A DNA stretch of 64,000 nucleotides, from positions 4,464,001 through 4,528,000 of the forward strand of contig NC_018681.1 of the NCBI RefSeq assembly GCF_000250675.2, read 5' to 3'. Positions 24,567 through 33,408 of the stretch are shown here, in pieces. The notes beneath the pieces are model-generated. The model was not told the DNA's origin and did not search any database. It saw only the letters and a program-made list of their open reading frames with translations. Position 1 is the first letter of the stretch. Each line of letters opens with the position of its first letter. The stretch is from Nocardia brasiliensis ATCC 700358. Its GTDB lineage: Bacteria > Actinomycetota > Actinomycetes > Mycobacteriales > Mycobacteriaceae. Made by a program: the position numbers and the translations under genes.

Positions 24567-25772
24567 ATGAAGCGAAGTACCTCAGGCCGTTCGTCGCTCG
24601 CGGCGGCGGTGATGCTGGGTGTTTCGGTGCTCGTGCTCGGCGTCGGCGGTGTCGGCGCGAACGCCGAACCCACCGCGCAACCGACCGAACAAGAGCTGGC
24701 CGATTACATCGCGGCGGGCCGCAAGGCCGCGCCGGTCGCGGACTCGGGCAGCTCGTCCGGTTCCGCGTGCAACTCCGGCAGTGGCGCGGGGTCGGGCAAC
24801 GGCTCCGGCAACTGCTACGGCGGATCGGGGAGCAGTTCGGGGCTCTCGGGCGGATACGCCAGTGACACAGTCGGTTACGGACCGCCGATGACTTCCTGGC
24901 TGGCCGCCTTCGGCTACGGCCTGGCCAATCCCGACGCCGCGCCGCCCGGCGCCAACGACTGGAACTGCAAGCCGACCGCCGCGCATCCGCGACCGGTCGT
25001 GTTGCTGCACGGCACCTGGATGAACGCCTACAACGGTTACGCGTACATGGGCCAGCCGATCAAGGACGCGGGCTTCTGTACCTTCACGTTCAACTACGGC
25101 CGCTCCAGCGTGATCCAGGGCGGCGGACTCGGCGCGGTGCTGCCCGGCGTGATGGGCACCGGCTACATCCAGGATTCCGCCAAGCAGCTCGCCGTCTTTG
25201 TCGACCGGGTGCTCGCGGCCACCGGCACCAGTGAAGTCGACATCGTGGCGCACTCGCAGGGCGGCTCGATGGCGAACTGGTACACCAAGTTCGAAGGCGG
25301 GGCCGAGAAGACGAAGAATCTGATCACCTACGGCGCCACCCACCACGGCACCTCGCTCGACGGCATCGGCGCGCTCGGCCGGGCGATCAACAACCTCGGC
25401 ATCGATATCCTCGGCTTCATCGAGATCTTCGTGGGGCACGCGGGTATCCAGCAGACGATCGGCTCGGACTTCGTCAATCAGCTCAATGCCAACGGCGACA
25501 CCGTGCCCGGCGTCGACTACACGATCGTCGGTACCCGCTACGACGAGGTCACCAACCCGTACCCGCTGACGTTCCTGCAGCCCGGGCCGGGCGCCACGGT
25601 GCAGAACATCACCCTGCAGGACGGCTGCGAACAGGACCTTTCGGACCATTTGACGATGATGTATTCGCCGCGCTCGCTGTCCATCGCGCTGCGCGCGCTC
25701 GACCCGGTCGGTCATCCGAACCTGGAGTGCACATTCAACCCGTGGGTGGTCGGCGGCGGCGGTTCGCTGTAG
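24567..25772 (+). CDS. Secreted class-2 (EstA-type) lipase A with Ser/Gly-rich linker
   Basis: This 401-residue secreted lipase has a signal peptide (LAAAVMLGVSVLVLGVGGV) and then a low-complexity Ser/Gly/Asn region at about residues 58-95. The catalytic domain has the oxyanion-hole motif VVLLHGTWMNAY and nucleophile elbow AHSQGG with Ser about 230; the catalytic His is likely in LSDHLTMMYSPR. Family is PF01674-type lipase. ATG 24567 follows GGAAGG. Lipase B at 26026 is about the same domain without the linker, clearly a tandem duplicate. A hairpin terminator follows. Confidence 0.92.
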   Translation: MKRSTSGRSSLAAAVMLGVSVLVLGVGGVGANAEPTAQPTEQELADYIAAGRKAAPVADSGSSSGSACNSGSGAGSGNGSGNCYGGSGSSSGLSGGYASDTVGYGPPMTSWLAAFGYGLANPDAAPPGANDWNCKPTAAHPRPVVLLHGTWMNAYNGYAYMGQPIKDAGFCTFTFNYGRSSVIQGGGLGAVLPGVMGTGYIQDSAKQLAVFVDRVLAATGTSEVDIVAHSQGGSMANWYTKFEGGAEKTKNLITYGATHHGTSLDGIGALGRAINNLGIDILGFIEIFVGHAGIQQTIGSDFVNQLNANGDTVPGVDYTIVGTRYDEVTNPYPLTFLQPGPGATVQNITLQDGCEQDLSDHLTMMYSPRSLSIALRALDPVGHPNLECTFNPWVVGGGGSL

Positions 25773-25788
25773 CAACGCACGGGTGACG

Positions 25789-25820
25789 GACCGAGCGGCG
25801 ATCGCACGCGCCGCTCGGTC
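25789..25820 (+). terminator. Intrinsic terminator after lipase A
   Basis: GACCGAGCGGCG pairs with CGCCGCTCGGTC (perfect 12-bp stem, 8-base loop) 17 bases after the stop, followed by TGTACT. It separates the transcripts of the tandem lipases. Confidence 0.8.
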
Positions 25821-26025
25821 TGTACTCGTTGTAGGGCACCTGAACGAGATTCACCGGCCATTGGCCGGGCTGTCGCATCGCCTCCATCGAGCGCTGTTTT
25901 GCTCGAAGTCGCGCCGATCCGGTGCGGGCAGGTCCGGGACCACGTGCAGGGGATCCGGGCCCGCCCGCACCGGATCGCGTTGTTGTGCGGCAGTTCTCGG
26001 CGAGGTGTGCAGTGGAAGGCGTGTG

Positions 26026-27147
26026 ATGAGACGAAGGTCCGCCGGTCGGTGGCCGATCGCCGCGGTGTTGGTCGGTGTCGCGATGCTCGTGCTCGGGGTG
26101 ACGGCCCCGGCCGCGGGCGCCGCACCGCCCGATCCGTCGGTGGCGGCGCGGCTCGCCGAGCTGATCGGTGTGCGCGGGCGGCCCGCACCGATCGCCGCGT
26201 CCGACGGCATCTCCGGCCTGTCCGGCGGATTCGCCAGTGACACCGTCGGTCACGGTCCGCCGCAACGTTCGTTCCTGGCGGCTTTCGGCTACGGCCTGTT
26301 CCATCCGGACGCGGCCCCGCCGGGCAGCAACGACTGGAGCTGCCGGCCGACCGCGGCGCATCCACGTCCGGTCGTGCTGCTGCACGGCACCTGGATGAAC
26401 GCCTACAACAGCTTCGCGTACATGAGCAGGCCGCTACAGGACGCGGGCTTGTGCACCTTCGCCTTCAACTACGGCCGTTCCGGACCGATCCAGGGCGGGG
26501 GCGTGCCGCCGCTGCTGCCCGGCGTGATGGGCACCGGTGACATCGCGGATTCGGCCCGGCAGCTGGCCGGTTTCGTGGACCGGGTGCGCGCGGCCACCGG
26601 CGCGGCGCAGGTCGATTTCGTCGGCTACTCGCAGGGCGCGGCCATGGCGAACTGGTACACCAGGTTCGAGGGCGGCGCGGACAAAGTCGGGCATCTGGTC
26701 AGCTTCGGCGGCACGCACCACGGGACCACGCTCGACGGCATCGGCCTGCTCGGCCGGATGATCAACAACATCGGCCTGAACGTGATCGGCGCGGCCGGGG
26801 TCGTGGTGGGCGACGCGGCGATCCAGCAGACGGTCGGTTCGAACTTCGTCGGACGGCTGAACGCCGACGGCGACACGGTGCCCGGGATCGACTACACCGT
26901 GGTCGGCACCCGCTACGACGAGATCGTCACGCCCTACCAGTCGACCTTCCTGCGCCCGGTCGCGGGCGCGTCGGTCGCGGACATCACCCTGCAGGACGGC
27001 TGCGAGCAGGATCTCTCCGATCACCAGACGCTCATGTATTCGCCGCGCGCGCTCTCGATCGTGTTGCGCGCGCTCGACCCCGCCGGGCACCCCGATCTCG
27101 TCTGCACGTTCAACCCGTGGCTGATCGGCGGTGGCGGCGGCCTCTAA
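26026..27147 (+). CDS. Secreted class-2 (EstA-type) lipase B
   Basis: This 373-residue tandem paralogue of lipase A has a signal peptide (WPIAAVLVGVAMLVLGVTAP), VVLLHGTWMNAYNSFAYMSR, nucleophile elbow GYSQGA with Ser about 202, and the same C-terminal block GCEQDLSDHQTLMYSPRALS. It lacks the Ser/Gly linker of lipase A, and its elbow has Tyr instead of His before Ser, hinting at a different acyl preference. ATG 26026 follows GGAAGG; the frame continues upstream but without signal-like sequence. The ligase/ThiF pair starts 71 bases later on the same strand, so read-through co-expression is possible. Confidence 0.92.
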   Translation: MRRRSAGRWPIAAVLVGVAMLVLGVTAPAAGAAPPDPSVAARLAELIGVRGRPAPIAASDGISGLSGGFASDTVGHGPPQRSFLAAFGYGLFHPDAAPPGSNDWSCRPTAAHPRPVVLLHGTWMNAYNSFAYMSRPLQDAGLCTFAFNYGRSGPIQGGGVPPLLPGVMGTGDIADSARQLAGFVDRVRAATGAAQVDFVGYSQGAAMANWYTRFEGGADKVGHLVSFGGTHHGTTLDGIGLLGRMINNIGLNVIGAAGVVVGDAAIQQTVGSNFVGRLNADGDTVPGIDYTVVGTRYDEIVTPYQSTFLRPVAGASVADITLQDGCEQDLSDHQTLMYSPRALSIVLRALDPAGHPDLVCTFNPWLIGGGGGL

Positions 27148-27218
27148 ACCCCACCCGCGGGGGATCGCTTCTCCGAGCACAGGACTCCGGTCCGATGCTC
27201 ACGAAGGAGAAGCACATC

Positions 27219-28655
27219 ATGACCGCACCACTGTCGCTCGTCCCCGACGGTCCGCCCGGATTCGGCGGGGCACTGGCGACCTTCCATCGCACGGTCCGGC
27301 ACGTGCGGGCCTACCCGGCCCATCTGGCCCGCCACGGCATCGATCCCGAAAACATCCGCACTCCAGCGGATTTCGCCGAGCTGCCGGTGGTCACCAAGGA
27401 CAACTACCTGAAGGCGCACGCGCTCGCGGAACTGATGCCGCACGGCGACGTCAGCGAGGCGGGCACCTGGTCCAGCAGTTCGGGCTCCACGGGGAAGCCG
27501 ACCTACTGGCCGCGGGAGCTGCTGTCGCTGCAGCACAGCCGGGAGTACTACGACCGCATCCTGCGCGCGTTCGACGCGCCGGGCCGGACGACGTTGCTGG
27601 TCAACGGTTTCGCGATGGGCACGTGGATCGGCGGCACCTACACCCATCACGGCGTGCTCGAAGCGCGCCGCCGGGGTCATCGGGTCTCGGTGGCCACGCC
27701 CGGCATCGATGTGGACGCGGTGCTCGCCACCATGGCCGATCTCGGCCCGCACTACGACCAGGTGGTGCTCGCCGCGTACCCGCCGTTCGCCCAGGACGTG
27801 CTGGACCACGCGCCGGCCGAGGTGCGCGCGCTGAAGCCCGCGCTGCTGCTCGCGGGGGAGAACATCACCGAGGCGTGGCGCGATCACGTGCTCGCCCGCA
27901 CCGGGCAACCGGATCGGCCGGATCGCACCTGTGCGATCTACGGCACCGCCGACGCGGGCGTGATGGGGCACGAGACGCCGACCACCATCGCCATCCGGCG
28001 GCTCGCGCGCACCGACGCCCGCTTGCGCGCAGCGCTTTTCGGCGACGACGATCCCGCGTTGCCCACCTTCGTCGAGTACGACCCGCACCTGCGCTACACC
28101 GAGACCGATGCGCAGGGCCGGTTCCTGTTCACCGTCGACGGCGCCCTGCCGCTGGTGCGGTACCGGATCAACGACGAAGGGTCGATCCTGACCCCGTGGC
28201 AGGTCGCCGCGGCGCTGCGGCGCTGCGGGCATCGGATTCCGGTGCGCACCAACACCATCGGTGCGGGCTTTCTCGCACTGCACCGGCGGCGAGACGTCGC
28301 GGCCAGCTTCTACGCCGTGAAGCTCTACCCGGAAAGCATCCGCGCGGCACTGGAAAAGCCCGAGGTCGCCGCGCAGGTGACCGGAAAGTTCGTGCTGGCC
28401 ACCGTGACCGGCGCCGCCTTCGAACAGACGCTGACCCTGCGGGTCGAGCTGCGGGCGGCGGCCGCAGCCGGTGCCGATTTCACCACCCGCCTCCGGCAGC
28501 TCGTGATCGCCGAACTGGAACGCAGCAACAGCGAATACCGCAGGCTGCGTGCCGTTCTCGGGACGGCCGCCGACCCCGTGGTCACCCTCGAGCCCTTCGG
28601 CGGCACCGCCTTCCGGTACACCGCCAAGCACAAGTACCTGGAGCAGAACCGATGA
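27219..28655 (+). CDS. PaaK-like (phenylacetate-CoA ligase-type) adenylate-forming enzyme
   Basis: This 478-residue protein is of the PaaK branch of AMP-forming ligases. The P-loop-like TWSSSSGSTGKPTYWPRE is near residue 84. A second signature, CAIYGTADAGVMGHET, lies near 240, and RYRINDEGSIL near 315 is the region preceding the hinge. ATG 27219 follows AAGGAGAAG. The stop overlaps the start of the ThiF-like gene, so the two are translationally coupled. Known PaaK enzymes make aryl-CoA thioesters, but no phenylacetate genes are nearby. A role activating a carboxylic acid for the E1-like partner is possible. Confidence 0.88.
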   Translation: MTAPLSLVPDGPPGFGGALATFHRTVRHVRAYPAHLARHGIDPENIRTPADFAELPVVTKDNYLKAHALAELMPHGDVSEAGTWSSSSGSTGKPTYWPRELLSLQHSREYYDRILRAFDAPGRTTLLVNGFAMGTWIGGTYTHHGVLEARRRGHRVSVATPGIDVDAVLATMADLGPHYDQVVLAAYPPFAQDVLDHAPAEVRALKPALLLAGENITEAWRDHVLARTGQPDRPDRTCAIYGTADAGVMGHETPTTIAIRRLARTDARLRAALFGDDDPALPTFVEYDPHLRYTETDAQGRFLFTVDGALPLVRYRINDEGSILTPWQVAAALRRCGHRIPVRTNTIGAGFLALHRRRDVAASFYAVKLYPESIRAALEKPEVAAQVTGKFVLATVTGAAFEQTLTLRVELRAAAAAGADFTTRLRQLVIAELERSNSEYRRLRAVLGTAADPVVTLEPFGGTAFRYTAKHKYLEQNR

Positions 28656-29734
28656 TCGAGATCCTGGACCCCTTCGCCGATACCGCGCGGATCGCGCACC
28701 TGCTGCGGCCCGCCGCGCGCTACCACCTGGTCGACGCACACGCGGCGGCCGCGGCCGAGCTCGCCGCGATCGACCCCGCCGCGGCGGCGCTCACCACCCG
28801 ATTCGTCGTCTATCCGTGGCGGCGCACCATCGTGCGCCTGCCCGAGTCGGCGGCGTTCTGGCGGCTGCGTACCGCGCGCAATCGGTATCTGCTCGACGAA
28901 CCCGAACAGCGTGCCTGGTCGGCCGCGCTGGTCGGCGTCGCGGGTCTGAGCGTCGGCTGGTCGGCCCTGTCGGCCTGCGCGCTGACCGGCGCGCGCCGCT
29001 TCCGGCTGGCCGAGCACGATCGGCTGTCGGTCACCAACCTGAACCGGCTGCCCGCGTCGGTGTGCGATCTCGGGGTGCCGAAGCTGACCATCGCGCACCG
29101 CCGGGTGCTCGAAATCGACCCGTACAGTGAGGTTTCCGCCTTTCCGGACGGTTACACCCCGGCGGCGGCCGCGCAATTCCTCGGCACCGCGCCGAATGCG
29201 GAACCGCTGACTGTGCTGGTGGAAGAGATGGACGATCTCCCGGCGAAGATCGATATCCGCCGGCGCGCCCGGGCCGCGGGCATTCCGGTCGTCATGGCCA
29301 CCGACAACGGGGACAACGCGATCCTCGACATAGAACGGTTCGATCTCGAGCCGCGGTACCCGATCTTCCACGGCAGGGTCGGCGACCTCGATGACCTCAC
29401 CGCTGCCGACCTCGCGGACCCGGCCACCCGGGCGCGCGTGGCACAGCGCATCGTGGGCACCGAGCTGACGCCGCGCACCCGCTTCTCGCTGACCGAGGTG
29501 GGCCGGTCGCTCAACTCGTGGCCCCAGCTCGGCACGGCCGCGGCGGTGGCAGGTGCGGCGGCCGCGTACGCCGCGCGGCTGGTGGCCACGGGGCACCCGC
29601 TACCGTCCGGGCGCTACCGGATCGACCTCGACCGGGCGCTGCTCGGGAGCGGCGCCGAGGCAGCCGGGAACTGGAACGAACTGAGCGAGCCCGCGTTTCG
29701 GGCCGCGATGGCGCGCGGAGGTGAGCGATCGTGA
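28652..29734 (+). CDS. ThiF/E1-like adenylyltransferase coupled to the PaaK-like ligase
   Basis: This 360-residue protein has a Rossmann-type ThiF/E1 domain starting about residue 90. GVAGLSVG (95-102) fits the nucleotide loop in degenerate form. RFRLAEHDRLSVTNLNRL (about 113-130) carries the Asp and Asn-x-x-Arg features of E1 enzymes, and VPKLTIAHRRVLEIDPY corresponds to the Lys-containing helix. The first 90 residues are unlike ThiF. No zinc-binding CxxC pairs and no catalytic Cys motif are obvious. E1-like proteins adenylate C-terminal carboxylates of ubiquitin-like proteins or peptides. The Rv1355c/MoeY family joins a similar domain to a nitroreductase; that part is absent here. Confidence 0.82.
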   Translation: MIEILDPFADTARIAHLLRPAARYHLVDAHAAAAAELAAIDPAAAALTTRFVVYPWRRTIVRLPESAAFWRLRTARNRYLLDEPEQRAWSAALVGVAGLSVGWSALSACALTGARRFRLAEHDRLSVTNLNRLPASVCDLGVPKLTIAHRRVLEIDPYSEVSAFPDGYTPAAAAQFLGTAPNAEPLTVLVEEMDDLPAKIDIRRRARAAGIPVVMATDNGDNAILDIERFDLEPRYPIFHGRVGDLDDLTAADLADPATRARVAQRIVGTELTPRTRFSLTEVGRSLNSWPQLGTAAAVAGAAAAYAARLVATGHPLPSGRYRIDLDRALLGSGAEAAGNWNELSEPAFRAAMARGGERS

Positions 29735-29754
29735 CCGAGTGGCGGTGTGCGCGT

Positions 29755-30216
29755 TCAGTCTTCGGGCTCGACCGGCGGCATCGTGCCGGTGTGCCCGTGA
29801 ATCCAGATGGGCGTGATGGCGTGCCGGCTGATCCGCCATCCGTGCTCGCGGCGTTCGGCTCGAAAGACATACCGGCTGCCCAGCATTCGGTGCTCGTCGG
29901 GCCGCTCGCCCACGGGGACGAACACCGCGAGCACGTCGGCGGTCACCGTCGCCGCGGCGCCGTCCGCGTCGATCACCAGTCCGGAGACGAAATGCTGGGT
30001 GGCCGCGTATATCTCGTGGTTGCGCCGGGCGAGCTCGATGATCGCGGCGGCGCCGCTCGACCGGCCCGCGGGCGTCTCGAGCGTCGCGTCGGCGGTGTAC
30101 ACCGCGGCCAGGCCGTCGAAGTTCCTGGTGTCCAGGCACTGGGTGACCGCGGTGACGAGATCGTGCAGTTCCGCGCGGTCGAGCAGGTCCTCGATACGCC
30201 GGGCATTCGACGTCAT
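29755..30216 (-). CDS. NTF2-fold (SnoaL-like) protein
   Basis: This 153-residue single-domain protein has the SnoaL_4-type layout: an N-terminal helix ELHDLVTAVTQCLDTRNFDG, then LAAVYTADATLETPAG, AATQHFVSGLVIDADG and WRISRHAITPIW. Members are small cone-shaped enzymes or binding proteins (cyclases, isomerases, hydrolases). It converges with the ThiF-like gene and is divergent from the FrsA-like hydrolase. Catalytic residues are not evident, so function remains open. Confidence 0.85.
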   Translation of the reverse strand: MTSNARRIEDLLDRAELHDLVTAVTQCLDTRNFDGLAAVYTADATLETPAGRSSGAAAIIELARRNHEIYAATQHFVSGLVIDADGAAATVTADVLAVFVPVGERPDEHRMLGSRYVFRAERREHGWRISRHAITPIWIHGHTGTMPPVEPED

Positions 30217-30290
30217 GTCGACAAACTAGTGCAGTCCGGGCGGTCGCGTCGAGGTAATTGTCCGCAACGGTCGCGGCGCGGGGTGCGGCG

Positions 30291-31661
30291 ATGAACGCGC
30301 TGCGGCGCGCGGTGATCACCGCCTGCGCGCTCACCCGGACCACGGACCTGGTGGCCGGGTACACGGGCGCGCGCTGGTTCGTGCCCGAGGTGCTGATCCC
30401 GCGGTTCGCGGCGCTGGGCGGTTTCGACGCCACGGTGTTCACCGCGCAGCTCGCGGCGGTCCGGGCCTTCGACGACGTGCGGTGGACCGCATACTGGCAG
30501 CGGCTGGCCGACGAGCGGCTCGCGGCGGCGTACCGAGGTCTGACGACGGTGGCCGCGGAGCAGGGGGAGCGGCTGCCGGATCCGCTCATGCTGTTCGGGC
30601 ACGGGGCCGCGCGCAGCGCCGAGCAACTCGGCAGGCTGGTGGGGCCGGTCGCGGAGTTCGTCGGCGATCGGGGGCCTGCGCCGCGGCGTGACGTGATCGA
30701 CGGGGCGCTGCAGGCGGCCGCGCCGCTCGATGCGGCGCGAATCATCGCGCTGGACAGCTTGTTGCAGGCCATCGCCTTCCAGATCGTCGCCGCCTGGCCC
30801 GGTGCGACACCGGCGCGGCTGCGGGCGTATCGACGGGCACGCTCGCTCTCCGAACTGTTGCTCACGGCGGTCGGGCCCGCGCTCGGGCTGGACATCGCCG
30901 TAATCGAGATATCGGCCGGGAACGAAAGCGTCCGTGCCGTAACGATTTTCCCGCGCGGCACGCGGCGTTGCCCGGTGTTGCTCGTGACGAACGGTCTGGA
31001 CGGCACCGTGGGGGAGCTGGCACTGCCGCTGCTGAAGTATCGGAACACCGGGCTCGGCTTGCTGATCATGGAACAACCGGGAAGTTACGCCGGTGCGCGG
31101 CCGGGTCCGGTGGCAGCGCCCGAGGTCTACCGCGCGGTGCTCGACTATCTGAGCGCGCACCGTCGAGTGGCCGCCGGCCGAATCGCGATGTTCGGCATGA
31201 GTTTCGGCGGCTACTGGGCGGCACGGACGGCCGCCGTAGACGCCAGGGTGCGGTGTGTGGTGTGCTCCGGCGCACCCGCGCACCGCGCGTTCGGCCCGGC
31301 CGGCGCGTTCGGGGTGCCGGAGCCCGTGCTACGGGCCATGGGCGTCGCGCTCGGCGCGCGAACCCTGCGCCGGATCGGGGCCGAGCTCGCCACGCTGTCG
31401 CTGCGCCGATGGTATGCCGACATCGGGATACCCATGCTGGTCATCGGCGGTGACTGCGACAAGGTGGTCGACAGCGGGGACGCGCGGGAACTCGCGGCCG
31501 CGGTCCCGAACGCCACCTTGCGCCTGTATCCAGGGGACGACCACTGTGCCCCAGCGCATTTCGTGGAGTGGCTGGACATGGCCCTGCACTGGCTGACCGC
31601 CCACCTCGGGGTGGGACAGCCCGCTATCGGCGCCGAAGCCCGTTCAGCACCAGTGTGCTGA
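30291..31661 (+). CDS. FrsA-like alpha/beta hydrolase
   Basis: This 456-residue protein has an unusual helical N-terminal half (about 1-200), then an alpha/beta hydrolase domain with LLVTNGLDGTVGELALPLL, the elbow GMSFGG (Ser about 304), an Asp in IGGDCDKVVDSGD and a His in GDDHCAPAHFVEW. The organisation resembles FrsA/DUF1100-type esterases with an N-terminal helical cap. ATG 30291 was chosen over TTG 30258. The 3' end overlaps the convergent two-headed TetR gene by 38 bases, which puts an out-of-family tail (GQPAIGAEARSAPVC) on the protein. Confidence 0.85.
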   Translation: MNALRRAVITACALTRTTDLVAGYTGARWFVPEVLIPRFAALGGFDATVFTAQLAAVRAFDDVRWTAYWQRLADERLAAAYRGLTTVAAEQGERLPDPLMLFGHGAARSAEQLGRLVGPVAEFVGDRGPAPRRDVIDGALQAAAPLDAARIIALDSLLQAIAFQIVAAWPGATPARLRAYRRARSLSELLLTAVGPALGLDIAVIEISAGNESVRAVTIFPRGTRRCPVLLVTNGLDGTVGELALPLLKYRNTGLGLLIMEQPGSYAGARPGPVAAPEVYRAVLDYLSAHRRVAAGRIAMFGMSFGGYWAARTAAVDARVRCVVCSGAPAHRAFGPAGAFGVPEPVLRAMGVALGARTLRRIGAELATLSLRRWYADIGIPMLVIGGDCDKVVDSGDARELAAAVPNATLRLYPGDDHCAPAHFVEWLDMALHWLTAHLGVGQPAIGAEARSAPVC

Positions 31662-32883
31662 CGAATTCGGCGTTCGCGTCGGGGTCGACCGACCGGCGGG
31701 TGAAACAGCGCAGCAACAGGGTGTTGGTGAGGAGCGCGGCGAGTTCCTGCGGGGGCTGATCGTCGGCGAACACGCCCGTGCCCTGGGCCTCGGTGAGGAT
31801 CGGGACGAGGAGGCCGGGGAAGTCGAGTTCGCGCCGGATCGAGATCAACCCGTCCTCCTCGGCGTAGGTGTCGTGGGCGACCGCGGCCATCAGCGCGTCC
31901 ATGAACGCGCGCTCGGCGGCGACCAGGCGGGCGCAGCGGACGAAGTGGCGGTGCACGATCGCCACCGCGTCGTAGCCGATCGCCGCGTCGTCGGCGATAT
32001 CGAGTCGCAGCGAGGCGTACGCCGGTTTCAGCGCGTCCAGGATGAGCTGCGTCTTGGTCGGGAAGATCCGTTTGGCCTTGTCCAGCGGGACTCGCGCCTC
32101 GGTCGCGATCGCCTCGATACCGGTCATGAAGTAGCCGCGTTTGGTGAACTCCGTCCGGGCGGCGCTCAGCAACGCCGCGCGCGGTTCGCTCGGCAATGCG
32201 GTCGGCAAAGCGGGTGCGGCGGCCAGCGCGGTGAGCGCGTCCTCGATGTGCTCGTGCCGCTGCTCGGTGTCCACCGCGACGTTCAGCACGCCGAGCACCG
32301 CCGCGGCGACGAGTTCGGCGGGTACCGCCGCCGGCTCGACCCGACGCCGGATGAGGAACCCCTCCAGCAGCGCGGACAACACCACGCAGAAGCTCTCTTT
32401 GGTGAGCGGTTTACGCAGTGTCGCACCGGATTTGGCGAACAGTACCTCGAAGATCGCCAGGATGAGCTGATCGGTGTGCCGATAGGTCGCCTGCAGGCCG
32501 CCGCGCGGTGCGGTCGGCCCGAGCGTGTGCGCGAGCAGCCGGGTGGTCGCATTCCGGTCCGAACACGCGGCGTCGAAATGAGTGATCACCAGTTCCCGGA
32601 CCGCGCGGATGCGGTCGCCGTCCGCGGCGTCGAGCGCCTGGCGCGCGCACTCGCAGACGTCGGCCGTGCGGACCCTGGCGTCGTCGATCAGTTGGTCGAG
32701 CACCCGGACCAGGAACCGGGATTTGGTGGCGAACTTGCGGTAGAAGGTGGCGTTCGAGGAGTTCGCGCGGTCGATCACCTCCTCGATGCGCAGCCCGCCG
32801 TCCATTAGCTTGGCGGGCTGCTCGAGCAGCACCTGCAAGCCGGCGTGGACGAGTTCGGCAGCCGCGCGGTCATCGACGGGAAT
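31624..32883 (-). CDS. Two-headed TetR regulator (tandem TetR domains), probable ATT start
   Basis: This is about 419 residues with two TetR units in one chain. The first helix-turn-helix spans about residues 5-50 (AAELVHAGLQVLLEQP, SNATFYRKFATKSRFL). The second is about 236-285 (ALLSAARTEFTKRGYFMTGI, ARVPLDKAKRIFPTKTQLI), and each has its own helical domain. A TTG at 32838 would cut off the first helix. The frame stays open upstream with no ATG, GTG or TTG, and ATT 32883 has AGGAG 7 bases before it, so I place the start there. Two-headed TetRs could bind DNA as a pseudo-dimer. Targets are unknown; the FrsA-like hydrolase converges and the LuxR-type gene is divergent. Confidence 0.82.
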   Translation of the reverse strand: MPVDDRAAAELVHAGLQVLLEQPAKLMDGGLRIEEVIDRANSSNATFYRKFATKSRFLVRVLDQLIDDARVRTADVCECARQALDAADGDRIRAVRELVITHFDAACSDRNATTRLLAHTLGPTAPRGGLQATYRHTDQLILAIFEVLFAKSGATLRKPLTKESFCVVLSALLEGFLIRRRVEPAAVPAELVAAAVLGVLNVAVDTEQRHEHIEDALTALAAAPALPTALPSEPRAALLSAARTEFTKRGYFMTGIEAIATEARVPLDKAKRIFPTKTQLILDALKPAYASLRLDIADDAAIGYDAVAIVHRHFVRCARLVAAERAFMDALMAAVAHDTYAEEDGLISIRRELDFPGLLVPILTEAQGTGVFADDQPPQELAALLTNTLLLRCFTRRSVDPDANAEFVSTLVLNGLRRR

Positions 32884-33117
32884 GAGTGTGCTCCTGACTG
32901 GCTGTCCCGCGGTCGCGAGACGCGGAGGTGTCGGTGGGTTGATCCGGACACACCGGCGAGCCGTTACGCCACACCTGAGAGTGATCGCTCTCGAGTGACG
33001 GCGATCGGTCCGCGCGCTGGCAGTGACGTGCGGATCATTGCGCGGTTACATAGGCGGTGCCCCCATGGATTCGTTGTGTACCGGGGGATTTCGGATAGTG
33101 AAGCGAAGGAACGAGCG

Positions 33118-33396
33118 ATGCGTACCGTGGCCGGAAACGAGAACGAACCGCAGCGTGCCGCGGCCGAGACCACTCCGTTGCTGAGTAGTCGCGAAACCCA
33201 GGTATTGCTCGCCTGGTTCCACGCGGACTCGAAGAATGTCGTTGCGGCGCAGCTGTTCATCGCGCTCGGTACGGTGAACACGCACCTGTCCCGGATCAGG
33301 GACAAGTACGCGGCGGCAGGCCGGCCCGCGCCGACCAAAGCGTCGCTGGTGGCCCGCGCCCTGCAGGACGGCCTCATCGATATCGATGATCTGTGA
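33118..33396 (+). CDS. Small LuxR-type (GerE) helix-turn-helix protein
   Basis: This 92-residue protein is essentially a stand-alone GerE DNA-binding domain: LLSSRETQVLLAWFHADSKN (about 20-40), then AAQLFIALGTVNTHLSRIRD (about 43-63), the recognition-helix region. There is no receiver or ligand domain. ATG 33118 follows GAAGGA. It resembles the C-terminal parts of actinobacterial response regulators and may be a free-standing transcription factor. It precedes the convergent end of the TerD-FtsK operon by 13 bases. Confidence 0.85.
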   Translation: MRTVAGNENEPQRAAAETTPLLSSRETQVLLAWFHADSKNVVAAQLFIALGTVNTHLSRIRDKYAAAGRPAPTKASLVARALQDGLIDIDDL

Positions 33397-33408
33397 GCAC
33401 CTCGTCTT

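Noticed and set aside
28652..29734. Idea that the ThiF-like gene belongs to a ribosomal-peptide or molybdopterin cluster
   Set aside because: No precursor peptide, MoaD/ThiS-like protein, nitroreductase or cofactor genes are found nearby.
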